Positions 9,824 to 21,910 of a DNA stretch of 64,000 nt are shown piece by piece (the stretch's first letter is position 1; each line of letters starts with the position of its first letter). The stretch comes from Vigna angularis. Its lineage: Eukaryota; Streptophyta; Magnoliopsida; Fabales; Fabaceae. Below the pieces are notes generated by a model. That model searched no databases and was not told the DNA's origin. It saw only the letters and a program-made list of their open reading frames with translations. The stretch lies in the NCBI RefSeq assembly GCF_016808095.1, contig NC_068973.1, forward strand, positions 37,752,077 through 37,816,076, written 5' to 3'. Position numbers and translations under genes: made by a program.

Positions 9824-12441
9824 ATGGCGTCACTTGGCACCCCTGCGCATGTTAGCAGCAACAGGCCATTGCAGTGTTCCGCTTGGAAGGCGAAGCGAGT
9901 GAGGTGCGCAGTGTCGTCCCCAAGGTGGCGTGAGGGGCGGCGCACGGTTTCGTTCTCTCTGCTTCTCTCCCACCTCCTTCTCATTCCTCACCGTGCGTAC
10001 TTCTTTCGCCGTTTCACTCATACTCTTCTCACACTTTGGATCCGTTTCACGATATTGCCATTTTCACGTTGCAGGTGCTGCTGTTCAGGCAAGTCCTTTC
10101 GATAATTATGTTAAGAGGTATGAATTAGTATCGGTCATCTTGTCATCATTTTTGCGCTTACACTCTGTGCATATCAGTTACTTTTTTCCTATAGTTATAA
10201 GTTTGTTAGTCGATTAGTTCCTTGTATTAGCTTAGCGTATGTTTTTCGAGGTTTTATTCTGTTTAGATAGATAAGTATTCACAGTTTTACATCTCCACCA
10301 GTATTGGCTAGCTTTGCGATGGTTCAATTATACATGTTTTTGCATTATGCTAGACTAATTATTATTTGACTTGAGTTTCATTTTTTTGTATAATTATAGT
10401 GGTTTTTGTAATATTAACAAGTCAGAAATCATGAAAAATGATTGAGTGAGTTATTGGAAAAGAGGACAAATATAACGACTTGTGATTGGTCGATCTTGTA
10501 AAAATTCTTTACATTGTTAATGCACATTGTTCATTCATTTTATTTATTTTACTCGTATAAGGGGGAGGGGATGTTTGATTTATTTCTGTGCTAGATTTGC
10601 TTTTGTTTTTAATTTATGATTAAAACAACTGTTTTTTCCATCAAAAGAACTATGATTTTAAAACTATTTTGTTCTGTAATGCTGTAGAAAAAAACTTGAT
10701 CCTCTGGAGGCTTATGTACCAGCTGTCATACTTACGGAGTTTCAGATCAAGGACTTAGGTAATGCCTTTGTCGTGCTAGAATCCATATATTAGAAAATCT
10801 GTGATTTCAATTATTTGAAGTTATTTATTTATTCCATACTTGTAGTTAGTATTTTGTTATATTTTCCAGGTTTCCAACGTTTCCTGATTATCTCTTTGAT
10901 TGGCCACCTTTTCTAATCTAGCCATTAAAAACAATAAGCACCTCACAAAAGGAAATTTAATGAAATACAGTTCATTTGTTTCCGACTTTAAAATTTGACA
11001 TAATTCTGATGCGTGTGCATACATTCCTCTCAATACATGTCTGGTCTTGTCGTTCCTGTCCATTTTGTATCCTCGTCATTAGTATTGCTGTCGGTGTTCA
11101 TATGACAAGGTTTGCAACAACATAATTTGAAGGTAATATAAAATTTATTTAGGCTTCTTTTTACTACTGCAGAAAAAACATTAGAGGGTGAGGAACCCCA
11201 ATATGACTTCTGTCGGTCTCTACTTCGTTCCGGGCCCGCAGCATCACTTCGTGTAAATATAAGAGCAGTAAGTAAAGACTTCCTTTAACTTATTAGGTGT
11301 TCTTTTAGATGTGACACCAATCGTTTCTCTTTATAAAGAAAATTTAGAATTCTCCGTTGAGTCCCCAGCCCCTCCCACCCTTTTGAGTCGGTTGAAAGGT
11401 TTATGAAACTTCAATTTTGTGATTGAGTATGAAGTATTCGTATATTTACTTCGACTCCTTTTTATATACAATTCCTCAACTTTGAATTCTGATACCAAGC
11501 TTCTATTTGCTACGAAAACTACTCTATTAGGTCGTTACTGTCTCCACTGTTATCAAGCAAATTTCAGAAGACGCCTAAACAACATAGAACAACCAACAGC
11601 TTCAATGAGTGTTGTTCATAGCTCATTCCATTGCTGATATATATCTTTGGATAAACTATTTCTCCTTCTGCTGTCTGAAGCCATTCTCATCATGTTATCT
11701 TTATGGATATGAAAGTTAATTAGAAAGTCACTATCCTTTTGTAGGTGGCACAGTATGCATCTGACAGTGGCAATGGTAAAACTGCTTCCAATGATGTTGA
11801 TGAATGTCTGAGGTATTGTAATCAATTTCCTATAAAAATTGCATGAATGAACTGTCACGAGTAACCACTGATCTATTATACACGGTACATAATTAAATTC
11901 TTTCAATATGAAAAATTCAAACCCAATGTAAGATTTCTGCTTATGAAGGTCACTAGAAGAACTTGATTCCCTGCTTCTTCATGCAACAAGAAAGGATCCT
12001 GAAGCCTCGGTTAAATCAATGAAAGCAAAAATCAATTCCGCCCTTAACGCTCTAGACAGGTGATTTGTGTAGTTTTTGTCGTTTTTCTTTCCACAGTGTG
12101 TCTTCTTCCTCTTGCACATATTTATTTCCCCTAACTGGTTTATGTTTGGACGTCAGTTGGGAAAACCAAAAGTTAAAGTAACAAGTTTTTTCATTCGTCT
12201 TGAAAGTCAGAGATGGGCATTGAAATTTCTAAATATATTTTTCCAACTTTTATCCAAACATAGCCTTGAATGATTGAGAAGATGTGATTCTTACTAAGCT
12301 TTATTTTTCAGCCTCTTAAAAACTGTGCCTTCAGATGTGCTAAGTAAGGGAAAGGTTATAGCTGATTCATACAGAGAACCGGAAGGCGAGGAAACAGGTA
12401 GTTTGGACCCTGAATTAAAGCAACTACAATCAATACTATGA
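9824..12441 (+). CDS. Probable thylakoid-lumen protein, DUF7880-like, 228 aa, seven exons
   Basis: Exons 9824-9992, 10075-10117, 10688-10758, 11173-11267, 11745-11812, 11949-12059 and 12312-12441 have GT-AG borders and agree in phase at every junction. The start chosen is the ATG of MASLGTP; an in-frame ATG at 9812 would add four residues. The N terminus looks like a bipartite chloroplast-lumen signal: a basic, serine-rich stretch, then GRR, a leucine-rich hydrophobic core (about 43-55) and a possible AAVQA cleavage site (about 58-62). The mature part is helical and soluble, beginning near SPFDNYVKR and ending LKQLQSIL. It resembles an uncharacterised plant chloroplast family that I recall as DUF7880; that name is from memory and uncertain. 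The twin arginine suggests Tat-type transport (inference). Function unknown. Confidence 0.78.
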
Positions 12442-14615
12442 ATATCTAGCACGCTTATTCGCCTTTTAGTATTAGTCAGCTTACTTGAGAACTAAAGATT
12501 ATAGAACCAATGTTCCGAAGGCAGAATCTTAAAACACAAATAACATAATGTGGATCAAAATATGAAAAAGATTTTAAAGTATTGATCTGTTTCTTTAAAC
12601 TTGACCAAGGTTTTTTATCTTCTGTGATTTACAGCGATGATTATTAGTCATGAGGTATAACTCCCTTGTGTGTGTGTATTATCTAATTGTTTATCTCTGG
12701 ACATACGGAAATGCCTAGTCTTAATTGTTAAAAGTGTGTTGATCTATGAAAATTTATATTATGAATCACAGTAGTGGTTAAATTTGATAGAAAAATGGTG
12801 CAAAGAAACATTTAAGTCCTACCCCTAGAATGAGAATACGAACTAAACGATGTGTTGCTCTGCTGGATAATACCTATTGACTTTATTTTCTTTATTTCCT
12901 ATCCTATGTTGTTTTACTCCCGTATAAACGAGTAGTACAGGCAGTTAAATGTTGAGAAAAGTTGCCGTGTCATATAGGTTGTAAATCATTTTCCCTTTTC
13001 TAGATATAAGAGTTAGGTTCGACCAAATTACAACTCATGATATCCAAAAGCTTCCCATATATATTTATATGTTTCTCTCAAGTCGAAATTGAAAGATTAA
13101 GGAAATGAGATTATAATTCTATTTATATAAATATTTTTAAAATGAAAAAAATTATATATGCAAAATGAGTTTGTAACTCTTTTATTAATTTCTCTAGAAT
13201 ATTTTTAATTTAAGCGTTAGGTAAAAAAATCATGTTTTAAAATATTAAAGTCATTCTAAAGGTTAGAACGATTACTTATATTTTTAGTTATTAATACTTA
13301 AGAGTAAAACTTTCTTATTTCTAAATATATAAAAATATGATTTTCAATCTCTAGCTTCCAGCCATGTCAATGAACAGTTGCCGCGAACTAATATGTGATA
13401 CTTCGACTATCATGCAAATCTAAGTACAACTCATTAAATATTTTTTCCACCAAAAAAAAGAACCCATTAAACATTCTTTTATTCCTTCTAGTTTTAAAAT
13501 AAAATTAATCTTTTCCATCACTCAAGTTTTTAAATGACTTTTTTCAATTCCACAGTTTAAAATTATTTTTCTATAATCTGAATTTAAAAACATTTTTAGA
13601 TACCTATATTTAAAATTCTTTTTTAATACCCTTATTTTTTATACAATTTGTTTTAATCTGTGTTGAAAGCTAGAATACTATAACATGGCATTTTATTTTA
13701 TTTTTCTAAAAATCGTTGAAGTATTTTCTATGATTTTAAACTTCTGAAATTTGTATTAACATTAGTTTAAGGTACAAAATTTGCATCAATTTTAAACATA
13801 CCCGTTTCTTTCTCAATCTTTCCAATTAAAACAATCATTTTAAATTTGAAAGACATAAAAAACTTCATAACGTCATAACTGCTTACATAACTCCATTAAT
13901 AATCCAATGATAACGCCATCACTGGCTACAAACTAAAGGCCCATCTAAATCTTAAAACTGCAGAATTTCTTTTAAAAAGGTTATCATTCCAAAATTTGAA
14001 GAGTAAAAACATAAGCCAAACAAAAAAGAGTAAACACATAATTAAACTATGTTAGTTACATGAATTTTACGGAATCTGCTTTGTGATAGTATTTGAAAAC
14101 GATAATAATATTATACTTCGCAGCATTGTTATGGCAGGACAAATCAAGAATAGGAAACTAAGACCTTGTTTTTTCTTACTTTCAAATACAACTGATTTGC
14201 AAGTATTTGTACCTTCAATATATTTTCTAAAAAAATTGATCCCTTTCCACTCGATAAAAACAATAACCTTTTCACTTTCTTTTTTAAATACTAATTTTGA
14301 AAATAATTCAGACATAAATATCGGTGATAAATTGATTGACGAATAATGTAATTTTTTTAGAAAACAATATTTAAAATAAAATACAGAAGTCAAATATACC
14401 CGTATTCTTCAACGCGGATTCGTTAGAAATTTGAAATGTTGATTTACATGAATAGCAAGTAGAATAAATATAAATTATTGCAACAAAAATAGAACTGATT
14501 TCCTTATGCAAAACAAACAAGCAAATTTAAATTTTAGCCATTTACAAAAACACGATGAAATAATAGATTTATTACCAAGCGCTCCTTCAATCCACTAGGA
14601 AAAACTGATCCTTGA
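12442..14615. other. Convergent intergenic region
   Basis: AT-rich sequence between the 3' ends of two convergent genes. No transposon or RNA gene was recognised. The overlapping small frames at 14067-14393 on both strands show no family features. Confidence 0.6.
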
Positions 14616-17600
14616 TCAAGGTAACAAAGTTGACGAACTGCTGAATATACGCTTCAAACTCGAACAAATTGTGCGTAATCTTCCCATGCTCATTGAGCTT
14701 ATCTACGAAGCCCCCATGAAGATCATGACCAAAAGTATTAGTTAAGCATTATTCCATCATTACGTATGAAAAGGTTAAATGGCTAAAAGCATCAGACAAC
14801 AGGCAAAGTGATTAAGGAAAATATAACAGAAAACTGAGTTCTCTATCACCTTTGGACAAAAGCGAACATCAAGAGTCTCCAGTATATTGCATTTCGATAT
14901 AGCAGCTTCAACAGCTTCCTCGTCAACATTGCAAGACTGAAAACCCAAAATATAAAAAAGATAGAAAAGTTTAATGAAACGAAGGTTTGACACAAATTGA
15001 CAAGGGGGACCTTCAAGATTTTGATAGTAAATTAAATTGATGAAAATATGATAAGAACCACACTACCAAAATTACCTATTCAAAACATTAAAATCCTACA
15101 CTACAATCTTATAATTCCAAGGAAAGACTCGTGTCAATTACCTTGAAATTGGATCCTAACACAATATACTAAATACATTTCTAACAAGCTAAATTTCCGG
15201 CAGAGCACAAAAAGCCAATCTCAAATCCGAACATGATTCCATAAAAGATTTATCCAACCCTCTAGAGTTCGTAAGAAACCTTTAAACAGGGAAACACTAG
15301 ATTATATAAGGTTTGCAAGGAGAAAGACAATCCAAGACAAAAGAAGTAAATATGTAACAGATAAAATCAGTGACACAGAGCAGGGGAATCCTTCAAACAT
15401 TTCAATAAATTTCACAAGGTAAAAATGATGGCTGATGAATGCTGCAGTGCAGAAAAGATAACCTACATATTACGTAATATATATTAAATAATATATATAA
15501 TAAAGTATATTTACTTGTTACTTAATATATATTAAATAATATATATAGTAAAGCATATCTAAAAAAAAGGACAAGGCAGCACTGAAGCGTCAATATTCAA
15601 AACTTGTAACAGATTAAAATTAGCAGGGAAGACTTAATACCTGAAGGAATAGACTAGTCAATCTTGGACACTCTAGCTTCAAAATTTCTAGAGAGGAACA
15701 ATTGCTGAAAAGAGAAATAAAAAACGTTACCATATATCTGATATGAGATGGATAGAAACCAACATATATTTATTGCAGACCCAACCATACCTTAAATTAA
15801 GAAAGCATAGGTTGAGACAAGTAACATCAACCTCTTTCAAATTTGCAGAGAGCGAAAGGTTTAAAATTAACAAATGACAACAATTTGCCCTCAATGGAAT
15901 GACAACCTTCCTAATATTTGGACATCCAACACAATTAAGGTTTTGCAACAAGCGAGGGGATTGCTCACTTAATTCAGGAACATTCTCATTAGAACTTGCC
16001 CTGGATAGGGTGTTCCCAGCAGGCAAATTCTTACTCTGCCCACAACTGCATCCCCAATTCAAATCATGCATATTCAAACAACCATTCAAGCTCACATGAG
16101 TGAGGTTTGTGCAGCAAGCAAGAAGCTCATCTATGGCTGACTGAGAGAAAGTTCCATAAGACAAGTCTAACTCCTGAAGTGCTGGTAAAGCCCCTCCTTT
16201 GTAAAGTGGTTCAAGTGATGTTTCAGTGAGATATTTGCATGCTTGCAGCTTTAACACCTTCATGAAACAGGAGAAAGAAAAGGTAGCACTATCAGCAAAT
16301 GAAGATACTAAAAAAAATAACACTAATATAAAATTCCAAATTATCAATAATGAAGCGAAAGGGAAAAGACAGATTGGAATTATGGGAATATGATACCGTG
16401 ATAACAGTACAAATTACTGATTATAAAAAAAAGGTATGATTGTTCTAAACCCATCTCATTAGCAATACTCGTGATTAAAAGAATGTACAAGAATAAGAAA
16501 CCATGTTATGGTAACTCTAACCTTTAGCTGTAAACAAGAATCAAAAACAGGTTGCAAGTTCACCAAGAAAGTGTATGATAAGTCAAGAACAGTCAAATTT
16601 GGAAGACAAAATAAAGATCGAAGACCGTCTGAACCAATTGATGGGCATGACATCAGTATCAATGACTCAATCAGTGGGCATGAGACAGTTGTAGCAGACA
16701 AGCAGTCATCAGTTAGTTGGCTGTAATTCCAAACAGTAAAAAGTCAATCAGCATTGCAGAAAAAAGAGTCTAGAGATGTTCAGAGAAAACCATTAACAAA
16801 TGTTGTAGAAAGGATAAATAGGAAAATAATGTATAGATGACCTGCAAAAGGAAGCATCGAGAGATGTTAAGAGTGGACAATTAATGAATGCTTCAGATAG
16901 TACACCACATCCTTTCAACTCAAGTGAAACCATATAAGGTGCTTCAATGCTGAGTGTACTCAATTTTGGACATATTCCTAAATTGAGAGATGAAAGACCA
17001 ACCTGACAAGTGAGGCATGAAAAGAAAATACTTAGCCTACAGCTTATGTAAATCAGATTAACAGAAGTTCATCTCATGCAAAACAGAAATGTTTTCTACG
17101 GGGGAGCAAAACCTAGATATCTTACAAGCTTTATAGCTTGAAGAACGCAGTCAGGAAAACAAACAAGCAGAAGACTTCATATTTTGTAGTTCATATCAAT
17201 CTTCAGTAGTCGTGATTATTGATTTAGCAGTATGTCAAATATTTAAATAAAAATACATAAATAACTAACAAGTTTGATCTTATGCAAACAGTATATAAAA
17301 CCAATACCACTTACAGGACAAAATGACGCTCTTTCCAAATGATCACAGCCATCCAATACAAGTTTCTCTAGATTAGGGCATGTGAGATCAAGATTAGTTA
17401 TTGCTCGGCAACCACCAAGTGAAAGACAGATTAAAGAGGTACTGATGAATTGAACCGATGTCAAACTCTGAATTCATCAAAACACCGTACATTAGAATTT
17501 AAAAGAAAAAAATAATCAACAAAATTACAGGCAAAAACTCCATAGGCAAAATTCACAACATGGCATTATGGAGATATACAGGAAAAGACGTGGAAAAAAT

Positions 17601-20127
17601 TATATAAAATGTGACCCTCATTAGTTGATTATTCTAGTGGTGTAGATCATGCACAAGAAAAAATAGGGAAAATGAACACCAAATGATTAAAATATACCTC
17701 ACAGTTATCGAGAATTAATGATTTCAACACTGGACAGCCCCCACCATCATTAAAAACATTGCATACAGAGTTATTCAAAGATTCACATTCAGAGAGATCA
17801 ACTTCTTGCAAAGATTGGCATTGCAAAGCCAATGTGGTTAAGCTGTCCTGCTTCGGTATAGTTAATTTCTGCATTGCCAAAATTCTGCCCTTTAATCCAT
17901 TACAGTATAGACAAGTATGGGAACATAAAATGAAGGACATGATAATTATGACATACTTGAAGTGAATTTGATGTGATGTTTATACGATGGAGCACAGGAC
18001 AATTGGACACCAAAATAGAAGACAGCATTAGGGTCATCAAATTCAAATCGGCAAATCTGACAAGAAAAATAGTTTTAAGAAATAAATTAGAAAAGGAAGT
18101 ACTCGATAATACGGTTAATAGAAGCATTAAAAAAATATGACAAGAAGCAAAGGTGGCCATACTTGCGACAATGAACCAATCTAATGTTCTGCAAGCGAGG
18201 AAGATCTAAAGACACTGATGTCAATAGGCTACAATTGTCAAGCTCCAAAACCTACAAAAGCATTAACATCATTTCTCATTTGCAAGTCTTGCCAGAGAAG
18301 TAAGACATTAACATCAGCATCATGGACAAATCACACACCTCCAACATGGAACTATAAGCTATTGCAGCCATTGAAGCTGAAGTGATGCCCTCACAACTGT
18401 GTAGCTTCAGAACTGTTAACATTGGCAGTCGAACAGTCTTTCAAATAGGAGGGGAAAAAGCATGTCAAAATAAGGAATATTGGATCTATATAGGCAAAAA
18501 GTGATTATAGACTCAAAATATACCTCTAGGGATACATTTGGACAGTATGATGCATCAAGAAAACTAAGGTGGGCACAATTCTGGGCTATCTCCCTTAATG
18601 TTTCATCACTAACACATGAACAATTAGACACGTCCAAAGAAACTAATTGCGGGCATGATGTCACAGCTGATCGAATAGCAGAATCAGGAAGTTTGTGGCA
18701 AGACCCTATATCAAGCTCTTGCAAAAGGGGGCAGTTGAGTACAGTCTGAGCCATGTTACTGCGCTTCAAGGACATGGTTTCGAGTTGTGGGCACCTGGAA
18801 AAGAATAAGCAATCACATTTGAGTTCACTGGTAAAAATACAGCTAAATGTGCGCTAACCACTAAACCTATTCACCTGACAGCTATACGCATCACACGGCA
18901 CTTAGTCAACTGAAGATGACACAGTCTGTCGTGATTAACTGATATTTCCTGAATACCACTGCCAAGTACAGCATCATTGATGCTCAGTCTCCTCAACATA
19001 GAACAATCAGCCAAAGCATGGAAAAAATTATCCATTATATTTCCTCTTCCCAACGTTAAAGCCTCAAGATTTCTGAAAACAGTTATAAAGAATGAAAATG
19101 AATCACTGGTAACATAACTGAGAACCCAAATACCGAAGAAGCTACCAACCTTAACGAAGAGACGGCCTTCATGACAAGCTGGTAAGAGGGAGGACCGGAC
19201 AAGCGGATTGTTGCGATTTTAGGATAACGCCTACAGATGTCCTCGACTACACAGACACAAGCATTGTATCAGCACATTTACAGGATTACGAGGGACACAA
19301 CATTATTTCCACTAACCGTATTTGAACGCTACAAGGCACCAAATATTTACAGATAACAATTTATTATGAAATATATTCTCAGGCTCACATTGCTCAACAG
19401 ATATGTTACGATCTTCAAAATTCAAACTCTTCCAGAAGTCTTCGTGAGCACTAGCAATTCTCCACTGATTACAAACCCTGGCAGCTTTGCAGAGGTTGGA
19501 GTGATCCAAAAAGGAGAAAACCTAGATTACAAGGAGAACGGGTAAGCATAGAATTCCAATTTTCAAACCATTAGCAACAAGCAGTAAATACCATGTGCAA
19601 CAAATCATCCGTAAGATCCATCTTGTTTACTAGATCATCTACATTTGCGATGTCACTGTCATCTCCTTCATCAAAGTTACTCCCCTCACCAGAAGACATC
19701 AACCGCAAAGCATCATCATTGGATTGAACAGACGATCCCTGAATATCATTATAATCCCCATATTCGGCAGATGCACTGGATTTCCCAACATTCGAAGAAC
19801 CCGCAATCGCAGAATGAGCGCCACTGCAAAAAAAAAAAAAATTAAAAACGAACATCAATACACCACCACATTTCTCGATAATGCGATAACATTCTTGTCC
19901 CACATGCATTTTCCAATTGTCCCAAATCAAAAATGGACATCAATCGTAACATAACCCTAGAGAAAAACACCATGTCTTAAAGATAAAGAATGCCCAATGC
20001 CAACGACTCGCACTCAAACTCACTCGAAATCAAAATAAACTCTGGCGCGCTTCCGGCGATTGTCCTCGGCTGAAGCGGAACTGCCCTCTCCGTCAGAACG
20101 ACGCCTGTAAGACGAAAACCTCTCCAT
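14616..20127 (-). CDS. FBL15: F-box/LRR-repeat protein 15 (SLOMO type), 903 aa, 17 exons
   Basis: Exons in gene order: 20127-20024, 19823-19592, 19521-19389, 19246-19150, 19072-18875, 18794-18524, 18437-18339, 18251-18163, 18056-17957, 17868-17698, 17467-17315, 17002-16842, 16720-16522, 16257-15791, 15704-15641, 14936-14850 and 14702-14616; all phases agree, and the total is 2,712 nt. Residues about 103-150 form the F-box (LTDDLLHMVFSFLDHSNLCK). The rest is cysteine-rich leucine-rich repeats of the type CPxLxxLDxxxC, ending RIFSSSSTLLP. F-box proteins link targets to SCF ubiquitin ligases through SKP1. Arabidopsis FBL15/SLOMO affects auxin levels and leaf initiation rate at the shoot apex. 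The N terminus is shorter than I expect for the family; an upstream exon is possible, although an in-frame stop precedes the chosen ATG. The family call is strong, the start moderate. Confidence 0.9.
15475..15557. repeat. 46-bp tandem duplication in FBL15 intron
   Basis: AATATATATTAAATAATATATATA followed by (A/G)TAAAG occurs at about 15478 and 15524. It lies inside an intron of the F-box gene and looks like replication slippage. Confidence 0.7.
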
Positions 20128-20234
20128 GCACTCAATCAACAGAATGAAAGCGTGGTTTGGTAAAATGGGTCCCGCGGGAAGAGAATAGAAACGACGACGC
20201 TTGAAGCTTATGCAGCAGCAGCAACAGTTAACGC

Positions 20235-20285
20235 CTCATAAAACCCTAGGTCTCGATCGCGCACATTTCGCGAGAAACCCTAGGG
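20235..20285. promoter_or_regulatory. Two telo-box-like AAACCCTAG motifs upstream of FBL15
   Basis: AAACCCTAGG occurs at about 20240 and 20275, within 160 bp of the FBL15 start codon. Telo-box motifs (AAACCCTA) are common in promoters and leaders of broadly expressed plant genes. A role here is inferred only. Confidence 0.35.
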
Positions 20286-21589
20286 CGAAAGCGGTTTTGA
20301 CAGACAGTTTGTTTCTCTATTCCGCAAAATGTGGAAATTGGACACACTCGAGCGATATGAAGGAATGGATCCGATCGGATACGTTGTTGCGATTTTGGTT
20401 CCTGAGAAGTCTTGTGTTTCTTTCTCTTCTTTGCGGAAAGCTAGTTTACTAATCAGAGATTGCACGATGTAGACGACGGCGTTTAACCTGATATTTATTG
20501 TTTGTTTATTTATTTGTGTATTTTATTATTTAATTTATTATTTATTTATTTTATTGTTTTGAATTTAAAATTCTGGTTCGGCGTGTTGAGTTTGAAAAAG
20601 GGTGCTTAGTGGTTGTTGTCTCTTTTTGCGTCTACAAAAGTGGTGGTAATGGGAACCAACCAAAGGATGATGTCTTGTCTTGATGAGATGAGCATTTTTA
20701 TTTCTGATTTCAATTTTGAAGACAATAAAGAAAGACTCCATTAACATTCATCATTTAATGGGACTCTCCTGCTTCCAATTCTTCCATAACAATCTACAAA
20801 ATAGACACTGATTTACTTACCATGTTACTCCTTTTCACACAAACAAGCTACCATTTTTTCTCACTTTACTGTATTCCAACTTATATTATGTCTATTGTCA
20901 TGCATTCAATTATATCGCTTTATTGTGTTTTTTCACTATTTTATTACACAAATTTAATGCATTAAAGACATGTTTAATACGATAAGATATGATAATGGCT
21001 TCGTAATGTGATATTTCTTACACAAAAATAATATGATAATGCTATCATATCAACTATAATAACTTATGTTTAAGAGATTTCGGGTAGATTTTTTCTCATT
21101 TCTTTTGTTTAAGAAGTAATTACATAGATAATAAAGTTTAGAGTTTTATAATAATATTAATAAAAAGTAAATGATATAAATACAAAAACATTTCATATTC
21201 TGATCAAGGATTCAAATAACTGCTAGTTTAGGAGAAAAAAGTTCCTCTAAATGTATTCAAGAATTATAATAAGAATAAAACCATTAGTTTCATTTAAAAT
21301 TATTAGTTTGCAATTAATTTGATTGACTTTCACTCTCGCTGTATGTTTATATTCTTTTGTCAAATGAAACATTAGGTTAAGGTTGGTTTGGGTATTTCTG
21401 AATGGTGTGCAATATGGTTTTTTATTCACGATCTATACTCAATTCTTACTTTGGATGCGACTCCATTTATATATCATCTTTCTATGTTGATAGTATATCT
21501 TAGTTTCCCTTCAAGGTGAACAACTCCTTAGCGAACTACATTTACAGGAAAGGCTTCTTTTAGAACGTTTAACTTTCACAAACTTATTT

Positions 21590-21910
21590 AAGTGTCCTAC
21601 TCAAATAAGCTCTTCTATTTTGTCTTGTATAACAACACATTCCTCAATGGTATCTACCATCGTTATGGACGAGTTACGATATTTGCTTGTTCCACAAATG
21701 CTCTCCAAGCCGTGTGGTCAAATTCATCGTGTGATTGTTTAGTTAATCCTATTAGGGTCAGGTTGGAATGCACGAGACTCTTCATGCCCCGTCCTTGTTG
21801 AATGACTACATTCTCAACATGCATGATTCTTAACTCCTCCTCATATCTCTCATGCATTTCATCCATTTGCTTCTACATGCTCATCATCATCTCCTTAGCA
21901 TCCAACTGGT
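21590..21910 (-). repeat. Possible antisense retrotransposon gag-region remnant
   Basis: The minus strand encodes a charged stretch beginning MDEMHERYEEELRIMHVE, reminiscent of the coiled N-terminal region before plant retrotransposon Gag. It is not continuous with any further domain. The assignment is weak. Confidence 0.25.

Noticed and set aside
14067..14393. Overlapping 87- and 108-codon frames on opposite strands
   Set aside because: No domain, no splice support, ordinary AT-rich composition between convergent genes.
14600..14700. An alternative minus-strand frame reading HGGFVDKLNEHGKITHNL
   Set aside because: The same bases in another frame give the FBL15 C terminus (ISSMSMGRLRTICSSLKRIF), which fits the upstream exon phase and the family.
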